DNA of 64,000 nucleotides from Balaenoptera acutorostrata (Eukaryota > Chordata > Mammalia > Artiodactyla > Balaenopteridae), in NCBI RefSeq assembly GCF_949987535.1, contig NC_080074.1:43569641-43633640 (forward strand), written 5' to 3'. The notes under the pieces are model-generated. The model saw only the letters and a list, made by a program, of their open reading frames with translations, was not told the origin of the DNA and ran no database searches. Positions 1-9,974 of the stretch are shown piece after piece; the first letter of the stretch is position 1; each line of letters opens with the position of its first letter. The position numbers and the translations under genes were made by a program.

Positions 1-287
1 TGGGCGTTGTGTCACAATGTAGGTCTGGCCCAGTTGTCTAATCTGAGAGGCAGAGAGTTCATTGTTCATCTTCTTTGTGTCTCTGGGCTGACAGTTCTTT
101 AGCTGATTTTGTCCTTGAGCTAGAAAAGTAAATGTTACCCATGAAGCTCAAAGGAGTTTTCCTGCTTAGGATTTAATAGTGCAAATAATAACTTTAATAC
201 CGTACAGAAAGGACTCTGATGGTTGAAAGAAAACCTTTAGGGCCAACCTAATCCCTGAAGTTAGAAGAAGAGAGGAGACAGGGCAGG
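1..287. other. Unassigned sequence left of the L1
   Basis: No repeat, ORF or regulatory motif that I recognise. Ordinary AT-rich mammalian sequence up to the L1 target-site duplication. Confidence 0.4.
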
Positions 288-300
288 TCAAGTGTTTTTA
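288..300. repeat. Left target-site duplication of the full-length L1
   Basis: TCAAGTGTTTTTA, identical to 7302-7314. It marks the 3' (A-tail) end of the reverse-oriented L1. A T-rich site of this kind fits cleavage by the L1 endonuclease at a TTTT/A-like target. Confidence 0.93.
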
Positions 301-1622
301 TTTTTTTATTTTTTTATTTTTTCCACACACACACACACTGTATTTTATTTTTACAAGAGATAAATAGACTGACACCAAGCATTGTACATGGATGACCACA
401 ACAAAAGCAACAATGATTGCAATTACCAAACATGAAACACAGTTATACTATGTCATAATATTGACATTCAGTCCAGTAATCCTCCACTGTAACAGCTCCT
501 TTACTTTGCAGTGAAAATTGATTTGTATATTCTTTTCCTCTGAGTCCTTGTGGGATTTTTTTTTTTTTTAATTCAGACAGAAAGTCACAAAAATTATACT
601 CATCCTCATCAGTTCACTCAGTCCCATGTAATTAATTTCTTTTTTTTTTTCATCTTGATCTTTTGTTAGCACTTTTATGAGTTCATCAGTTTTTCATTAG
701 AGTTCTGAAAATGCTTATTCATTCAGTTCAGCAGTACAGTCAGTTACCAGAAACCTGTACTTGTCAGAGTCTTTTCCATGAATTTCTTGAAGATGAAACC
801 CTTTTATAGGAACATATTTGCAAAATCATCAGAGTACACCCAGAACTGTCTGTAAATGACAAAAGACTTAAAAATGACCATGGTTAAAGATTTGATGAAA
901 GTTCATAATAATGCAGTTGACAAGAAAATTAGTTATTTCTGAGATATACATTTTAAAGTAATAACTAGGATTATTACTTATAACATTATACCAGAACATA
1001 TAAGATTTTTAGACGTTTCCTGTAATGTCTGAAACATTTATATTAACATATTTCCATACATATTTCCATACAAATACACATATAAGATTTTTAGAAATTT
1101 CATGTAATGTCTGAAACATTTATATTAACATATTTCCATACATATTTCCATACAAATACAAATATAAGATTTTTAGAAATTTCATGTAATGTCTGAAACA
1201 TTTATATTAACATATTTCCATACATATTTCCATACAAATACAAATATAAGATTTTTAGAAATTTCATGTAATGTCTGAAACATTTATATTAACATATTTC
1301 CATACATATTTCCATACAAATACAAATATAAGATTTTTAGAAATTTCATGTAATGTCTGAAACATTTATATTAACATATTTCCATACAAATAACCCAATG
1401 AAAGTTTAGTATTAGTTGTTTTGTTTGTTTTTTTATACTGCAGGTTCTTATTAGGCATCAGTTTTATACACATCAGTGTATACATGTCAATCCCAATCGC
1501 CCAATTCAGCACACCACCATCCCCACCTCATCGCAGTTTTCCCCCCTTGGTGTCCATATGTCCATTCTCTACATCTGTGTCTCAACTTCTGCCCTGCAAT
1601 CTGGCTCATCTGTACCATTTTT
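301..1622 (-). other. L1 3' UTR and A-rich tail
   Basis: About 1.3 kb between the ORF2 stop and the tail. It is AT-rich, contains no ORF of note, and includes the 82-bp tandem array at 998-1395. Near the end lies a (CA)n tract at 324-338 and then a tail of A-runs spaced by T. This 3' UTR is unrelated by eye to that of the older L1 copies at 14.2, 30.1, 40.9 and 60.4 kb. Confidence 0.85.
998..1395. repeat. 82-bp tandem repeat array, five copies, inside the L1 3' UTR
   Basis: The motif ATATAAGATTTTTAGA recurs at 998, 1080, 1162, 1244 and 1326, an exact period of 82 bp. Copies 2 to 4 look identical. Copy 1 differs at a few bases (GACGTTTCC for GAAATTTCA). Copy 5 is shorter because it lacks the internal duplication of CATATTTCCATA. 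The near-identity implies recent expansion by slippage or template jumping. Confidence 0.95.
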
Positions 1623-4600
1623 CTAGGTTCCACATACATGCATTAATATACGATATTTGTTTTTCTCTTTCTGACTTACTTCACTCTGTATGACAGTCTC
1701 TAGATCCATCCACTTCTCAACAAATGGCTCAGTTTCGTTCCTTTTTATGGCTGAGTAATATTCCATTGTATATATGTACCACCTCTTCTTTATCCATTCG
1801 TCTGTTGATGGGCATTTAGGTTGCTTCCATGACCTGGCTATTGTAAATAGTGCTGCAATGAACATTCGGGTGCACGTGTCTTTTTGAATTACGGTTTTCT
1901 CTGGGTATATGCCCAGTAGTGGGATTGCTGGGTCATATGGTAATTCTATTTTTAGTTTTTTAAGGAACCTCCATATTGTTCTCCATAGTGGCTGTATCAA
2001 TTTACATTTCCACCAACAGTGCAAGAGGGTTCCCTTTTCTCCACACCCTCTCCAGCATTTGTTGTTTGTAGATTTTCTGATGATGCCCATTCTAACAGGA
2101 GTGAGGTGATACCTCATTGTAGTTTTGATTTGCATTTCTCTAATAATTAGTGATGTTGAGCATCTTTTCATGTGCTTCGTGGCCGTCTGTATGTCTTCTT
2201 TGGAGAAATGTCTATTTAGGTCTTCTGCCCATTTTTGGATTGGGGTGTTTGTTTCTTTGATATTGAGCTGAATGAGCTGTTTATATATTTTGGAGATTAA
2301 TCCTTTGTCCGTTGATTCATTTGCAAATATTTTCTCCCATTCTGAGGGTTGTCTTTTCATCTTGTTTATGGTTTCCTTTGCTGTGCAAAAGCTTTGAAGT
2401 TTCATTAGGTCCCACTTGTTTATTTCTGTTTTTATTTCCATTACTCTAGGAGGTGGATCGAAAAAGATCTTGCTGTGATTTATGTCAAAGAGTGTTCTTC
2501 CTATGTTTTCCTCTAAGAGTTTTATAGTGTCCAGTCTTACATTTAGGTCTCTAATCCATTTTGAGTTTATTTTTGTGTATGGTGTTAGGGAGTATTCTAA
2601 TTTCATTCTTTTACATGTGGCTGTCCAGTTTTCCCAGCACCACTTATTGAAGAGACTGTCTTTTCTCCATTGTATATCTTTGCCTCCTTTGTCATAGATT
2701 AGTTGACCATAGGTGCGTGGGTTAATCTCTGGGCTTTCTATCTTGTTCCATTGATCTATGTTTCTGTTTTTGTGCCAGTACCATATTGTCTTGATTACTG
2801 TAGCTTTGTAGTATAGTCTGAAGTCAGGGAGTCTGATTCCTCCAGCTCCATTTTTTTGCCTCAAGACTGCTTTGGCTATTCGGGGTCTTTTGTGTCTCCA
2901 TACAAATTTTAAGATGATTTGTTCTAGCTCCGTAAAAAATGCCATTGGTAATTTGATAGGGATTGCATTGAATCTGTAGATTGCTTTGGGTAGTATACTC
3001 ATTTTCACAATGTTGATTCTTCCAATCCAAGAACATGGTATATCTCTCCATCTGTTGGTATCATCTTTAATTTCTTTCATCAGTGTCTTATAGTTTTCTG
3101 CATACAGGTCTTTTGTCTCCCTAGGTAGGTTTATTCCTAGATATTTTATTCTTTTTGTTGCAATGGTAAATGGGAGTGTTTCCATAATTTCTCTTTCAGA
3201 TTTTTCATCATTAGTGTATAGGAATGCAAGAGATTTCTGTGCATTAATTTTGTAACCTGCAACTTTACCATATTCATTAATTAGCTCTAGCAGTTTTCTG
3301 GTGGCAGTTTTAGGATTCTCTATGTATAGTATCATGTCATCCGCAAACAGTGACAGTTTTACTTCTTCTTTTCCAATTTGTATTCCTTTTATTTCTTTTT
3401 CTTCTCTGATTGCCGTGGCTAGGACTTCCAGAACTATGTTGAATAATAGTGGTGAGAGTGGACATCCTTGTCTCGTTCCTGATCTTAGAGGAAATGCTTT
3501 CAGTTTTTCACCATTGAGAATGATGTTTGCTGTGGGTTTGTCATATATGGCCTTTATTATGTTGAGGTAGGTTCCCTCTATGCCCACTTTCTGGAGAGTT
3601 TTTATCAGAAATGGGTGTTGAATTTTGTCAAAAGCTTTTTCTGCATCTATTGAGATGATCATATGGTTTTTCTTCTTCAATTTGTTAATATGGTGTATCA
3701 CATTGATTGATTTGCGTATATTGAAGAATCCTTGCATCCCTGGGATAAATCCCACTTGATTGTGGTGTATGATCCTTTTAATGTGTTGTTGGATTCTGTT
3801 TGCTAGTATTTTGTTGAGGATTTTTGCATCTATATTCATCAGTGATATTGGTCTGTAATTTTCTTTTTTTGTAGTGTCTTTGTCTGGTTTTGGTATCAGG
3901 GTGATGGTGGCCTCATAGAATGAGTTTGGGAGAGTTCCTTCCTCTGCAATTTTTTGGAAGAGTTTGAGAAGGATGGGTGTTAGCTCTTCTCTAAATGTTT
4001 GATAGAATTCACCTGTGAAGCCATCTGGTCCTGGACTTTTGTTTGTGGGAAGATTTTTAATCACAGTTTCAATTTCATTACTTGTGATTGGTCTGTTGAT
4101 ATTTTCTGTTTCTTCCTGATTCAGTCTTGGAAGGTTATACCTTTCTAAGAATTTGTCCATTTCTTCCAGGTTGTCCATTTTATTGGCATAAAGTTGCTTG
4201 TAGTAGTCTCTTAGGATGTTTTGTATTTCTGCGGTGTCTGTTGTAACTTCTCCTTTTTCATTTCTGATTTTATTGATTTGAGTCCTCTCCCTCTTTTTCT
4301 TGATGAGTCTGGCTAATGGCTTATCAATTTTGTTTATCTTCTCAAAGAACCAACTTTTAGTTTTATTGATCTTTGCTATTGTTTTCTTTGTTTCTATTTC
4401 ATTTATTTCTGCTCTGATCTTTATGATTTCTTTCCTTCTGCTAACTTTGGGTTTTGTTTGTTCTTCTTTCTCTAGTTTCTTTAGGTGTAAGGTTAGATTG
4501 TTTACTTGAGATTTTTCTTGTTTCTTTAGGTAGGCTTGTATAGCTATAAACTTCCCTCTTAGAACCGCTTTTGCTGCATCCCATAGGTTTTGGGTCGTCG

Positions 4601-5441
4601 TGTTTTCATTGTCATTTGTCTCTAGGTATTTTTTTATTTCCTGTTTGATTTCTACAGTGATCTCTTGGTTATTTAGTAACGTATTGTTTAGCCTCCATGT
4701 GTTTGTCTTTTTTACGTTTTTTTCCCTGTAATTCATTTCTAATCTCATAGCGTTGTGGTCAGAAAAGATGCTTGATATGATTTCAATCTTCTTAAATTTA
4801 CTGAGGCTTGATTTGTGACCCAAGATGTGATCTATCCTGGAGAATGTTCCGTGTGCACTTGAGAAGAACGTGTAATCTGCCGTTTTTGGATGGAATGTCC
4901 TATATATATCAATTAAATCTATCTGGTCTATTGTGTCATTTAAAGCTTCTGTTTCCTTATTTATTTTCATTTTGGATGATCTGTCCATTGGCGTAAGTGA
5001 GGTGTTAAAGTCCCCCACTATTATTGTGTTACTGTCAATTTCCTCTTTTATAGCTGTTAGCAGTTGCCTTATGTATTGAGGTGCTCCTATGTTGGGTGCA
5101 TATATATTTATAATTGTTATATCTTCTTCTTGGATTGATCCCTGGATCATTATGTAGTGTCCTTCCTTGTCTCTTGTAACATTCTTTATTTTAAAGTCTA
5201 TTTTATCTGATATGAGTATAGCTACTCCAGCTTTCTTTTGATTTCCATTTGCATGGAATATCTTTTTCCATCCCCTCACTTTCAGTCTGTATGTGTCCCT
5301 AGGTCTGAAGTGGGTCTCTTGTAGACAGCATATATATGGGTCTTGTTTTTGTATCCATTCAGCCAGTCTATGTCTTTTGGTTGGGGCATTTAATCCATTC
5401 ACGTTTAAGGTAATTATCGATATGTATGTTCCTATGACCAT
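1623..5441 (-). CDS. LINE-1 ORF2 protein, endonuclease and reverse transcriptase
   Basis: 1272 codons without interruption, close to the 1275 of human ORF2p. It nicks target DNA and reverse-transcribes L1 or SINE RNA from the nick (target-primed reverse transcription). The apurinic-type endonuclease fills about residues 1-235, with the expected active-site residues N13, E42, D144, N146, D204, D228 and H229 (SDHN). A PIP-like segment [11 protein letters not shown] lies at about 411-421. The reverse transcriptase spans about 450-780, with IDAEKAFD (D600), [13 protein letters not shown] and the catalytic FADD (D701, D702). The C-terminal zinc-knuckle-like motif CX3C-X7-HX4C uses C1129, C1133, H1141 and C1146. 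No missing catalytic residue was found. Translation probably depends on reinitiation or an internal mechanism after ORF1. Confidence 0.97.
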   Translation of the reverse strand: MVIGTYISIITLNVNGLNAPTKRHRLAEWIQKQDPYICCLQETHFRPRDTYRLKVRGWKKIFHANGNQKKAGVAILISDKIDFKIKNVTRDKEGHYIMIQGSIQEEDITIINIYAPNIGAPQYIRQLLTAIKEEIDSNTIIVGDFNTSLTPMDRSSKMKINKETEALNDTIDQIDLIDIYRTFHPKTADYTFFSSAHGTFSRIDHILGHKSSLSKFKKIEIISSIFSDHNAMRLEMNYREKNVKKTNTWRLNNTLLNNQEITVEIKQEIKKYLETNDNENTTTQNLWDAAKAVLRGKFIAIQAYLKKQEKSQVNNLTLHLKKLEKEEQTKPKVSRRKEIIKIRAEINEIETKKTIAKINKTKSWFFEKINKIDKPLARLIKKKRERTQINKIRNEKGEVTTDTAEIQNILRDYYKQLYANKMDNLEEMDKFLERYNLPRLNQEETENINRPITSNEIETVIKNLPTNKSPGPDGFTGEFYQTFREELTPILLKLFQKIAEEGTLPNSFYEATITLIPKPDKDTTKKENYRPISLMNIDAKILNKILANRIQQHIKRIIHHNQVGFIPGMQGFFNIRKSINVIHHINKLKKKNHMIISIDAEKAFDKIQHPFLIKTLQKVGIEGTYLNIIKAIYDKPTANIILNGEKLKAFPLRSGTRQGCPLSPLLFNIVLEVLATAIREEKEIKGIQIGKEEVKLSLFADDMILYIENPKTATRKLLELINEYGKVAGYKINAQKSLAFLYTNDEKSEREIMETLPFTIATKRIKYLGINLPRETKDLYAENYKTLMKEIKDDTNRWRDIPCSWIGRINIVKMSILPKAIYRFNAIPIKLPMAFFTELEQIILKFVWRHKRPRIAKAVLRQKNGAGGIRLPDFRLYYKATVIKTIWYWHKNRNIDQWNKIESPEINPRTYGQLIYDKGGKDIQWRKDSLFNKWCWENWTATCKRMKLEYSLTPYTKINSKWIRDLNVRLDTIKLLEENIGRTLFDINHSKIFFDPPPRVMEIKTEINKWDLMKLQSFCTAKETINKMKRQPSEWEKIFANESTDKGLISKIYKQLIQLNIKETNTPIQKWAEDLNRHFSKEDIQTATKHMKRCSTSLIIREMQIKTTMRYHLTPVRMGIIRKSTNNKCWRGCGEKGTLLHCWWKCKLIQPLWRTIWRFLKKLKIELPYDPAIPLLGIYPEKTVIQKDTCTRMFIAALFTIARSWKQPKCPSTDEWIKKRWYIYTMEYYSAIKRNETEPFVEKWMDLETVIQSEVSQKEKNKYRILMHVCGT

Positions 5442-5499
5442 TTTCTTAATTGTTTTGGGTTTGTTTTTGTAGGTCCTTTTCTTCTCTTGTGTTTCCCAC

Positions 5500-6405
5500 T
5501 TAGAGAAGTTCCTTTAGCATTTGTTGTAGAGCTGGTTTGGTGGTGCTGAATTCTCTTAGCTTTTGCTTGTCTGTAAAGCTTTTGATTTCTCCATCAAATC
5601 TAAATGAGATCCTTGCTGGGTAGAGTAATCTTGGTTGTAGGTTCTTCCCTTTCATCACTTTAAGTATATCATGCCACTCCCTTCTGGCTTGCAGAGTTTC
5701 TGCTGAGAAATCAGCTGTTAACCTTATGGGGGTTCCCTTGTATGTTATTTGTCGTTTTTCCCTTGCTGCTTTCAGTAATTTTTCTTTGTCTTTAATTTTT
5801 GCCACTTTGATTACTATGTGTCTCGGCGTGTTTCTCCTTGGGTTTATTCTGTATGGGACTCTCTGCGCTTCCTGGACTTGGGTGGCTATTTCCCTTCCCA
5901 TGTTAGGGAAGTTTTCGACTATAATCTCTTCAAATATTTTCTCTGGTCCTTTCTCTCTCTCTTCTCCTTCTGGGACCCCTATAATGCGAATGTTGTTGCG
6001 TTTAATGTTGTCCCAGAGGTCTCTTAGGCTGTCTTCATTTCTTTTCATTCTTTTTTCTTTAGTCTCTTCCGCAGCAGTGAATTCCACCATTCTGTCTTCC
6101 AGGTCACTTATCCGTTCTTCTGCCTCAGTTATTCTGCTATTGATTCCTTCTAGTGTAGTTTTCATTTCAGTTATTGTATTGGTCATCTCTGTTTGTTTGT
6201 TCTTTAATTCTTCTAGGTCTTTGTTAATCATTTCTTGCATCTTCTCAATCTTTGCCTCCATTCTTATTCCGAGGTCCTGGATCATCTTCACTATCATTAT
6301 TCTGAATTCTTTTTCTGGAAGGTTGCCTATCTCCACTTCATTTAGTTGTTTTTCTGGGGTTTTTTCTTGTTCCTTCATCTGGTACATAGCCCTCTGCCTT
6401 TTCAT
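5500..6405 (-). CDS. LINE-1 ORF1 protein, RNA-binding nucleic-acid chaperone
   Basis: 301 codons, uninterrupted. ORF1p trimerises on L1 RNA and forms the cytoplasmic ribonucleoprotein needed for retrotransposition (family knowledge). Visible parts: a charged N-terminus ([15 protein letters not shown]), a long heptad-rich coiled coil at about residues 30-130 ([18 protein letters not shown], then [15 protein letters not shown]), an RRM-like domain from about residue 138 ([12 protein letters not shown]) through PRHIVIK, and a C-terminal domain near residues 220-295 with [10 protein letters not shown] and [11 protein letters not shown]. It is shorter than the 338-residue human protein, mainly at the N-terminus. 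The start is the first ATG after the uORF and overlaps its stop. ORF2 follows after 58 bp in another frame. No frameshift or stop is seen. Confidence 0.95.
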   Translation of the reverse strand: MKRQRAMYQMKEQEKTPEKQLNEVEIGNLPEKEFRIMIVKMIQDLGIRMEAKIEKMQEMINKDLEELKNKQTEMTNTITEMKTTLEGINSRITEAEERISDLEDRMVEFTAAEETKEKRMKRNEDSLRDLWDNIKRNNIRIIGVPEGEEREKGPEKIFEEIIVENFPNMGREIATQVQEAQRVPYRINPRRNTPRHIVIKVAKIKDKEKLLKAAREKRQITYKGTPIRLTADFSAETLQARREWHDILKVMKGKNLQPRLLYPARISFRFDGEIKSFTDKQKLREFSTTKPALQQMLKELL

Positions 6406-6752
6406 CTTCTCTGTCTTTCTGTAACTGTGGTTTTTGGTCCACAGGCTGCAGGATTGTAGTTTTTCTTGCTTCTGTTGTCTGCCCTCTGGTGGTTGAGGCT
6501 AAGAGGGTTGATGGGAGGCTCTGGTGGTGGGTAGAGCTGACTGTTGCTGTGGCGGTCAGAGCTCAGTAAAACCTTAATCCACTTGACTGTTGATGGGTGG
6601 GGCTGGGTTCCCTCCCTGTTGGTTGTTTTGCCTGAGGCAACCCAACACTGGAGCCTACCCGTGCTCTTTGGTGGGATTAATGGCAGACTCTGGGAGGGCT
6701 CACGCCAAGGAGAACTTCCCAGGACCTCTGCTGCCAGTGTCCTTATCCCCAC
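6402..6752 (-). CDS. 116-codon upstream ORF in the L1 5' UTR, stop overlapping the ORF1 start
   Basis: An open frame of 116 codons from an ATG at 6752 to a TGA at 6404-6402. The stop overlaps the ORF1 start codon (6405-6403) as ATGA. The predicted product is basic and rich in Pro, Ser and Asn (it contains PPPEPPINPLS and ends ERQRR). I recognise no domain. It sits in the L1 leader, just where scanning ribosomes would meet it. An ATGA junction permits termination-reinitiation, so this frame could tune ORF1 translation. It may equally be a chance frame, and a smaller internal start could be used. No protein function is assigned. Confidence 0.4.
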   Translation of the reverse strand: MGIRTLAAEVLGSSPWREPSQSLPLIPPKSTGRLQCWVASGKTTNREGTQPHPSTVKWIKVLLSSDRHSNSQLYPPPEPPINPLSLNHQRADNRSKKNYNPAACGPKTTVTERQRR

Positions 6753-7301
6753 GGTGAAACAGAGCCACCACTTGTCTCTGCAGGAGACCCCCCAACACCA
6801 GCAGGTACGTCTGGTTCAGTCTCCCCCAGGGTCACTGCTCCTTCCCCTGGGTCCCGATGCACACATTACTTTGTGTGTGCCCTCCAAGAGTGGGGTCTCT
6901 GTTTCCCCCAGTCCTGTCACAGTCCTGCAATCAATTCCCACTAGACTTCAAAGTCTGATTCTCTAGGAATTCCTCCTCCCGTTGCCGGACCCCCAGGTTG
7001 GGAAGCCTGACGTGGGGCTCAGAACCTTCACTCCAGTGGGTGGACTTCTGTGGTATAAGTGTTCGCCAGTCTGTGAGTCACCCACCCAGCAGTTATGGGA
7101 TTTGATTTTACTCTGATTGCGCCCCTCCTACCGTCTCACTGTGGCTTCTCCTCTGTCCTTGGACGTGGGGTATCCTCCTTGGTGAAGTCCAGGGTCTTCC
7201 TGTCAATGATTGTCCAGCAGCCAGTTGTGATTCTGGTGCTCTCGCAAGAGGGAGTGAGAGCACGTCCTTCTACTCCGCCATCTTGGTTAATCTCCTTCTT
7301 C
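6406..7301 (-). promoter_or_regulatory. L1 5' UTR and internal promoter region
   Basis: This is the stretch from the L1 5' end to the ORF1 start, about 896 bp and GC-richer than the rest of the element. On the minus strand, CAAGATGGC lies at 7285-7277, about 16 bp from the 5' end. This is the classic YY1 core that in primate L1 positions transcription start at the first base (family knowledge). By analogy the region should carry the internal RNA polymerase II promoter. The sequence alone does not show promoter strength. It also contains a sense uORF and a 140-codon open frame on the opposite strand, described separately. Confidence 0.8.
7277..7285 (-). promoter_or_regulatory. YY1-type site at the L1 5' end
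   Basis: The minus strand reads CAAGATGGC followed by GGAG, matching the YY1 core used by many mammalian L1 promoters to fix the start site. Its position within 25 bp of the element's first base fits that role. Binding is inferred, not shown. Confidence 0.65.
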
Positions 7302-7314
7302 TCAAGTGTTTTTA
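7302..7314. repeat. Right target-site duplication of the full-length L1
   Basis: Perfect 13-bp partner of 288-300. It lies directly beside the L1 5' end, showing that the element was copied to its first bases. Confidence 0.93.
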
Positions 7315-7690
7315 ATCTCTCCAGATCAGAGTTCTAGTTTTGCAAACTCTCTTATGGTTCATAAACTGCTCTATAAACATTTTAGAAAACTTAGCACAGA
7401 ACATTCTCTAATAGGCTTCGGAGTCATCTCGAAATAATTTCCCTTAATTAGATATAATGGATTGTCTGGTGGACTGTACCACTCTGTTTGGCCTGGCAGA
7501 GGTAATTAGCCATGAACAATTGTACTTGGCCATTTTTTATTATGCAAGTGTGAGAATTATGCTTTTATTTTTTACAGCTGCCATTTGATGAAACTAAAGA
7601 CTTTATTCAAGTGAATACCAAATTGTTGTTTTTGTTTTTGTTTCTTTCAAAATGCCTATTTAAAATCAGAACACCTTCATTTGAGGTCTG
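7315..7690. other. AT-rich non-repetitive block, candidate conserved non-coding element
   Basis: No repeat family is recognisable here. The stretch 7430-7620 is rich in homeodomain-type cores (TTAATTAG, GGTAATTAGCC, TTATTATGCAAG) and has no microsatellite character. Such composition is common in deeply conserved enhancers, but conservation cannot be judged from one sequence. Confidence 0.3.
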
Positions 7691-7850
7691 CCCAGTCACC
7701 ACCCCACCCCAGCCCTCACTGGCCATAAGATCCTGACAAATCCCTCACACTGTGTGTTTTCTGAGCTATAAAAAGGGGTTAGTGATACTCACAGGATTAA
7801 CTGAAATCGCATCACGATTGCTTTTAATAAATAATGCCATGTCATGTTGT
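7690..7850 (+). repeat. Degraded MIR-like SINE
   Basis: Order and wording match a decayed sense MIR: GATCCTGACAAATCCCTCACA, then CTGAGCTATAAAAAGGGG, then GATACTCACAGGATTAACTG. Diverged, so family-level only. Confidence 0.45.
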
Positions 7851-7894
7851 CTATAGGAAATAATAACGAGACTTGCTGGGCCCTTGAATAAGCA

Positions 7895-8115
7895 GTGTTT
7901 TTCAGAGTGCGTTGCAGCCCATTACCGGGTCCTGAAATCGATTTACTGGGTTGAGATGAATAGTTTAAAGAAAGGGAAATAGAATGGGATAGAAAACATG
8001 AGTATGCTCACAGGTAGTAAGGTAGTAAGTGTTGTTTCACTGAAGCTTGTGAAGGATGTGTACGGTTGTGCTGTTTATTATATTTTTTACCGTGGATCAA
8101 GGACACCAGTGTTTA
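7895..8115. repeat. Possible ancient DNA-transposon fragment
   Basis: Contains TTGCAGCCCATTACCGGGTC and a run of AAAGGGAAATAGAATGGGATAG, which resemble a widely dispersed MER-type element. I cannot name the family and ends are approximate. Confidence 0.3.
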
Positions 8116-8196
8116 AGAGCCGCTGGGGAAGATGTGCCTTATACAATGGAAGCAACATCAGTTTCTGAGCAATTTTATCCACGAGGAAAGTTTCTT

Positions 8197-8554
8197 GGGA
8201 CTTCCCTGGTGACACAGTGGTTAAGAAGCCTCCTGCCAATGCAGGGGACACGAGTTCAAGCCCTGGTCCGGGAAGATCCCACATGCCGCGGAGCAACTAA
8301 GCCCGTGCGCCGCAACTACTGAGCCTGCGCTTTGGAGCCCGCGAGCCACAACTACTGAGCGCATGTGCCACAACTACTGAAGCCCGCACGCCTAGAGCCC
8401 GTGCTCTACAACAAGAGAAGCCAACGCAATGAGAAGCCCGCGCACCACAATGGAGAGCAGCCCCCGCTGGCCGCAACTAGAGAAAGCCTGTGTGCGGCAA
8501 TGAAGACCCAATGCAGCCAAAAATAAATAAATAAATAAATTTATTTTTTTAAAA
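8197..8554 (+). mobile_element. CHR-2 type SINE, full-length form
   Basis: A tRNA-derived SINE: head GGGACTTCCCTGGTGACAC, a mutated B box (AGTTCAAGCCC), the GGAAGATCCCACATGCCGCG segment, the repeated CCACAACTACTGA region, and a tail of AAAT repeats. It keeps the central part absent from the shorter copies in this window. Flanks AAAGTTTCTT (8187-8196) and AAAGTTTTTT (8555-8564) look like a target-site duplication with one mismatch. Mobilised in trans by L1. Confidence 0.93.
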
Positions 8555-8689
8555 AAAGTTTTTTATAACTTTTCTAGCTGCCTTCCTCTGAGTTTGTATT
8601 GAAGACAAAATAGTTTTTTGAAGTCTTAATCCCATATAATCTTAATCAGATTTATTCAATAACAGTTCTGAAAGCACAGTATGTTCTGT

Positions 8690-9390
8690 CTTTAGCAGAC
8701 ACTGTTGCCCATCTAATTGCCAAACCTCTACATCTCTTTTCCCTTGTTGCTACCTCTGGAGCTCTCCCATAAAACTCAGGGAAGACTGGCCCTATCTTCA
8801 GTTCCAGGGATAAAAGCCCGACAGGTCTAAGCCAACCATAATGGTTTCATTTCCCTTGATGGTGATTGGTTTAGGAATGGATATGATATAATAATTCCGG
8901 CTGGCAAGATATGAAGGCCGCTTCTGAGAATTATTTCCTTGCTGATAAAAACAAGTCACAAGAAAAGGTTTCCCCTTCTCCTTCTTCCACTAGATGTGTC
9001 ATGTAATAATGCCTGGGTCTGTGATAGGCAACTTTTCAGTCTAGAGGAAACAGCTGAGGACATCTCAGGGGATGGCAGAGCTGAAAGAAGGAGTTAACCT
9101 GGGTCTTTTACAATGATGTTGAGTCCTAAACTTTACCTGTCATGGGAATTCCCTGGCGGTCCAGTGGTTAGGACTCTGTGCTTCCACTGCAGGGGGCCTG
9201 GGTTCGATCCCTGGTCGGGGAACTAAGATCCCACAAGCCAAAAAAAAAATTTACCCATTCTGAAGCTGTTCTACCTGTACCTCTGGCTTCATTTCTGAGT
9301 TAATACATATTCTTTGTGGTTTAAGACATTTTGTGACAGGGTTTTCTGTTGTTTGCCACTGGAAATATAATAGCTAGTATACCCAGAATA
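8690..9390 (+). repeat. Ancient LTR-like repeat, split by a SINE
   Basis: Two parts flank the SINE at 9144-9249. The left part has the wording of an old MaLR/ERVL-type repeat (GTCTAAGCCAACCATAATGG, TGATTGGTTTAGGAATGG). The right part ends with GTTTGCCACTGGAAATATAATAGCTAG, like the end of such repeats. The family is not assigned and the boundaries are approximate. Confidence 0.4.
9144..9249 (+). mobile_element. Short CHR-1/tRNA-type SINE
   Basis: About 105 bp: GGGAATTCCCTGGCGGTCCA head, B box GGTTCGATCCC, CGGGGAACTAAGATCCCACA, then an A-run. TTTACC occurs on both sides (9132-9137 and 9250-9255). It interrupts the LTR-like repeat and is therefore younger. Confidence 0.88.
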
Positions 9391-9654
9391 ACATCTTGAT
9401 TATGTTCCTAAGAAATGTAACTAAACCCTGTCACTGCATATCCTTAGACTATATTGAGCTTTACCACATGACTGTTTAAGACCTGAGAGCCAGGTGTGAG
9501 TCAGAAGGTTCATATCATCTGCTTCTAAATCATTATAGCTCATACCCTTTGGAGTCATCTCCCTACAGAGGTTGTTGGTATAGATGTGTGAGATTCTTAA
9601 TGCCTCATGTAGGTTTTGTGCTTTTTGAAGCAATTTTACGTCTATTTTTATTGA

Positions 9655-9950
9655 GCATTTATTAATTAAAAATTATATATTGGGCACCTACAAATGCCAG
9701 ATATTAGGTATTGGAGATACAGTGATGAGTACGATCAACATAGTTCGTCTTCACTGTGTGCCTCAAATCAAGTTATTCTCGTTAACTTTGTAAAGTACGG
9801 CAGCTATTATGAAATTTATTAATTTGTCCATTTATTCATTAATTCATGTTTTGATGCGATTCTGGTATGTACAAGGCACTGTGCCAGGGAATGCAGTGGT
9901 AAGCAAAACAGACACGACTCTACTTGGAGCTTAAAACTGAGCCCTTCGTG
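9655..9950 (-). repeat. Two antisense L2-like LINE fragments
   Basis: Both carry the antisense L2 3'-end wording: GGGCACCTACAAATGCCAGA then TTGGAGATACAGTGATGAG (about 9655-9785), and ACAAGGCACTGTGCCAGGGA then GTAAGCAAAACAGACACGAC (about 9828-9950). Both are old and diverged. Confidence 0.6.
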
Positions 9951-9974
9951 ATCATCTTACAAGGTAGTTCATAT

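Larger units (their letters stand above)
301..7301 (-). mobile_element. Full-length LINE-1 retrotransposon with both ORFs open
   Basis: A complete L1 in reverse orientation. Reading the minus strand from 7301: 5' UTR (about 0.9 kb), ORF1, a 58-bp spacer, ORF2, a 3' UTR of about 1.3 kb, and an A-rich tail that appears on the plus strand as T7A-type runs at 301-322. The 13-bp TCAAGTGTTTTTA occurs at 288-300 and again at 7302-7314 without mismatch, so both ends of the insertion are preserved. The tail abuts the left copy and the start GAAGAAGGAGATTAACC abuts the right copy. An intact 5' end, a perfect duplication and two uninterrupted ORFs indicate a young, possibly still mobile copy. Whether it is active cannot be told from the sequence. 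Most genomic L1s are 5'-truncated, like the five other copies in this window. Confidence 0.96.

Noticed and set aside
998..1395. Evenly spaced repeats considered as a CRISPR-like array
   Set aside because: There are no unique spacers. The whole 82-bp unit repeats head to tail inside an L1 3' UTR in a mammalian genome.
5726..6424. 232-codon plus-strand ORF opposite L1 ORF1
   Set aside because: Hydrophobic shadow frame created by the codon pattern of ORF1.
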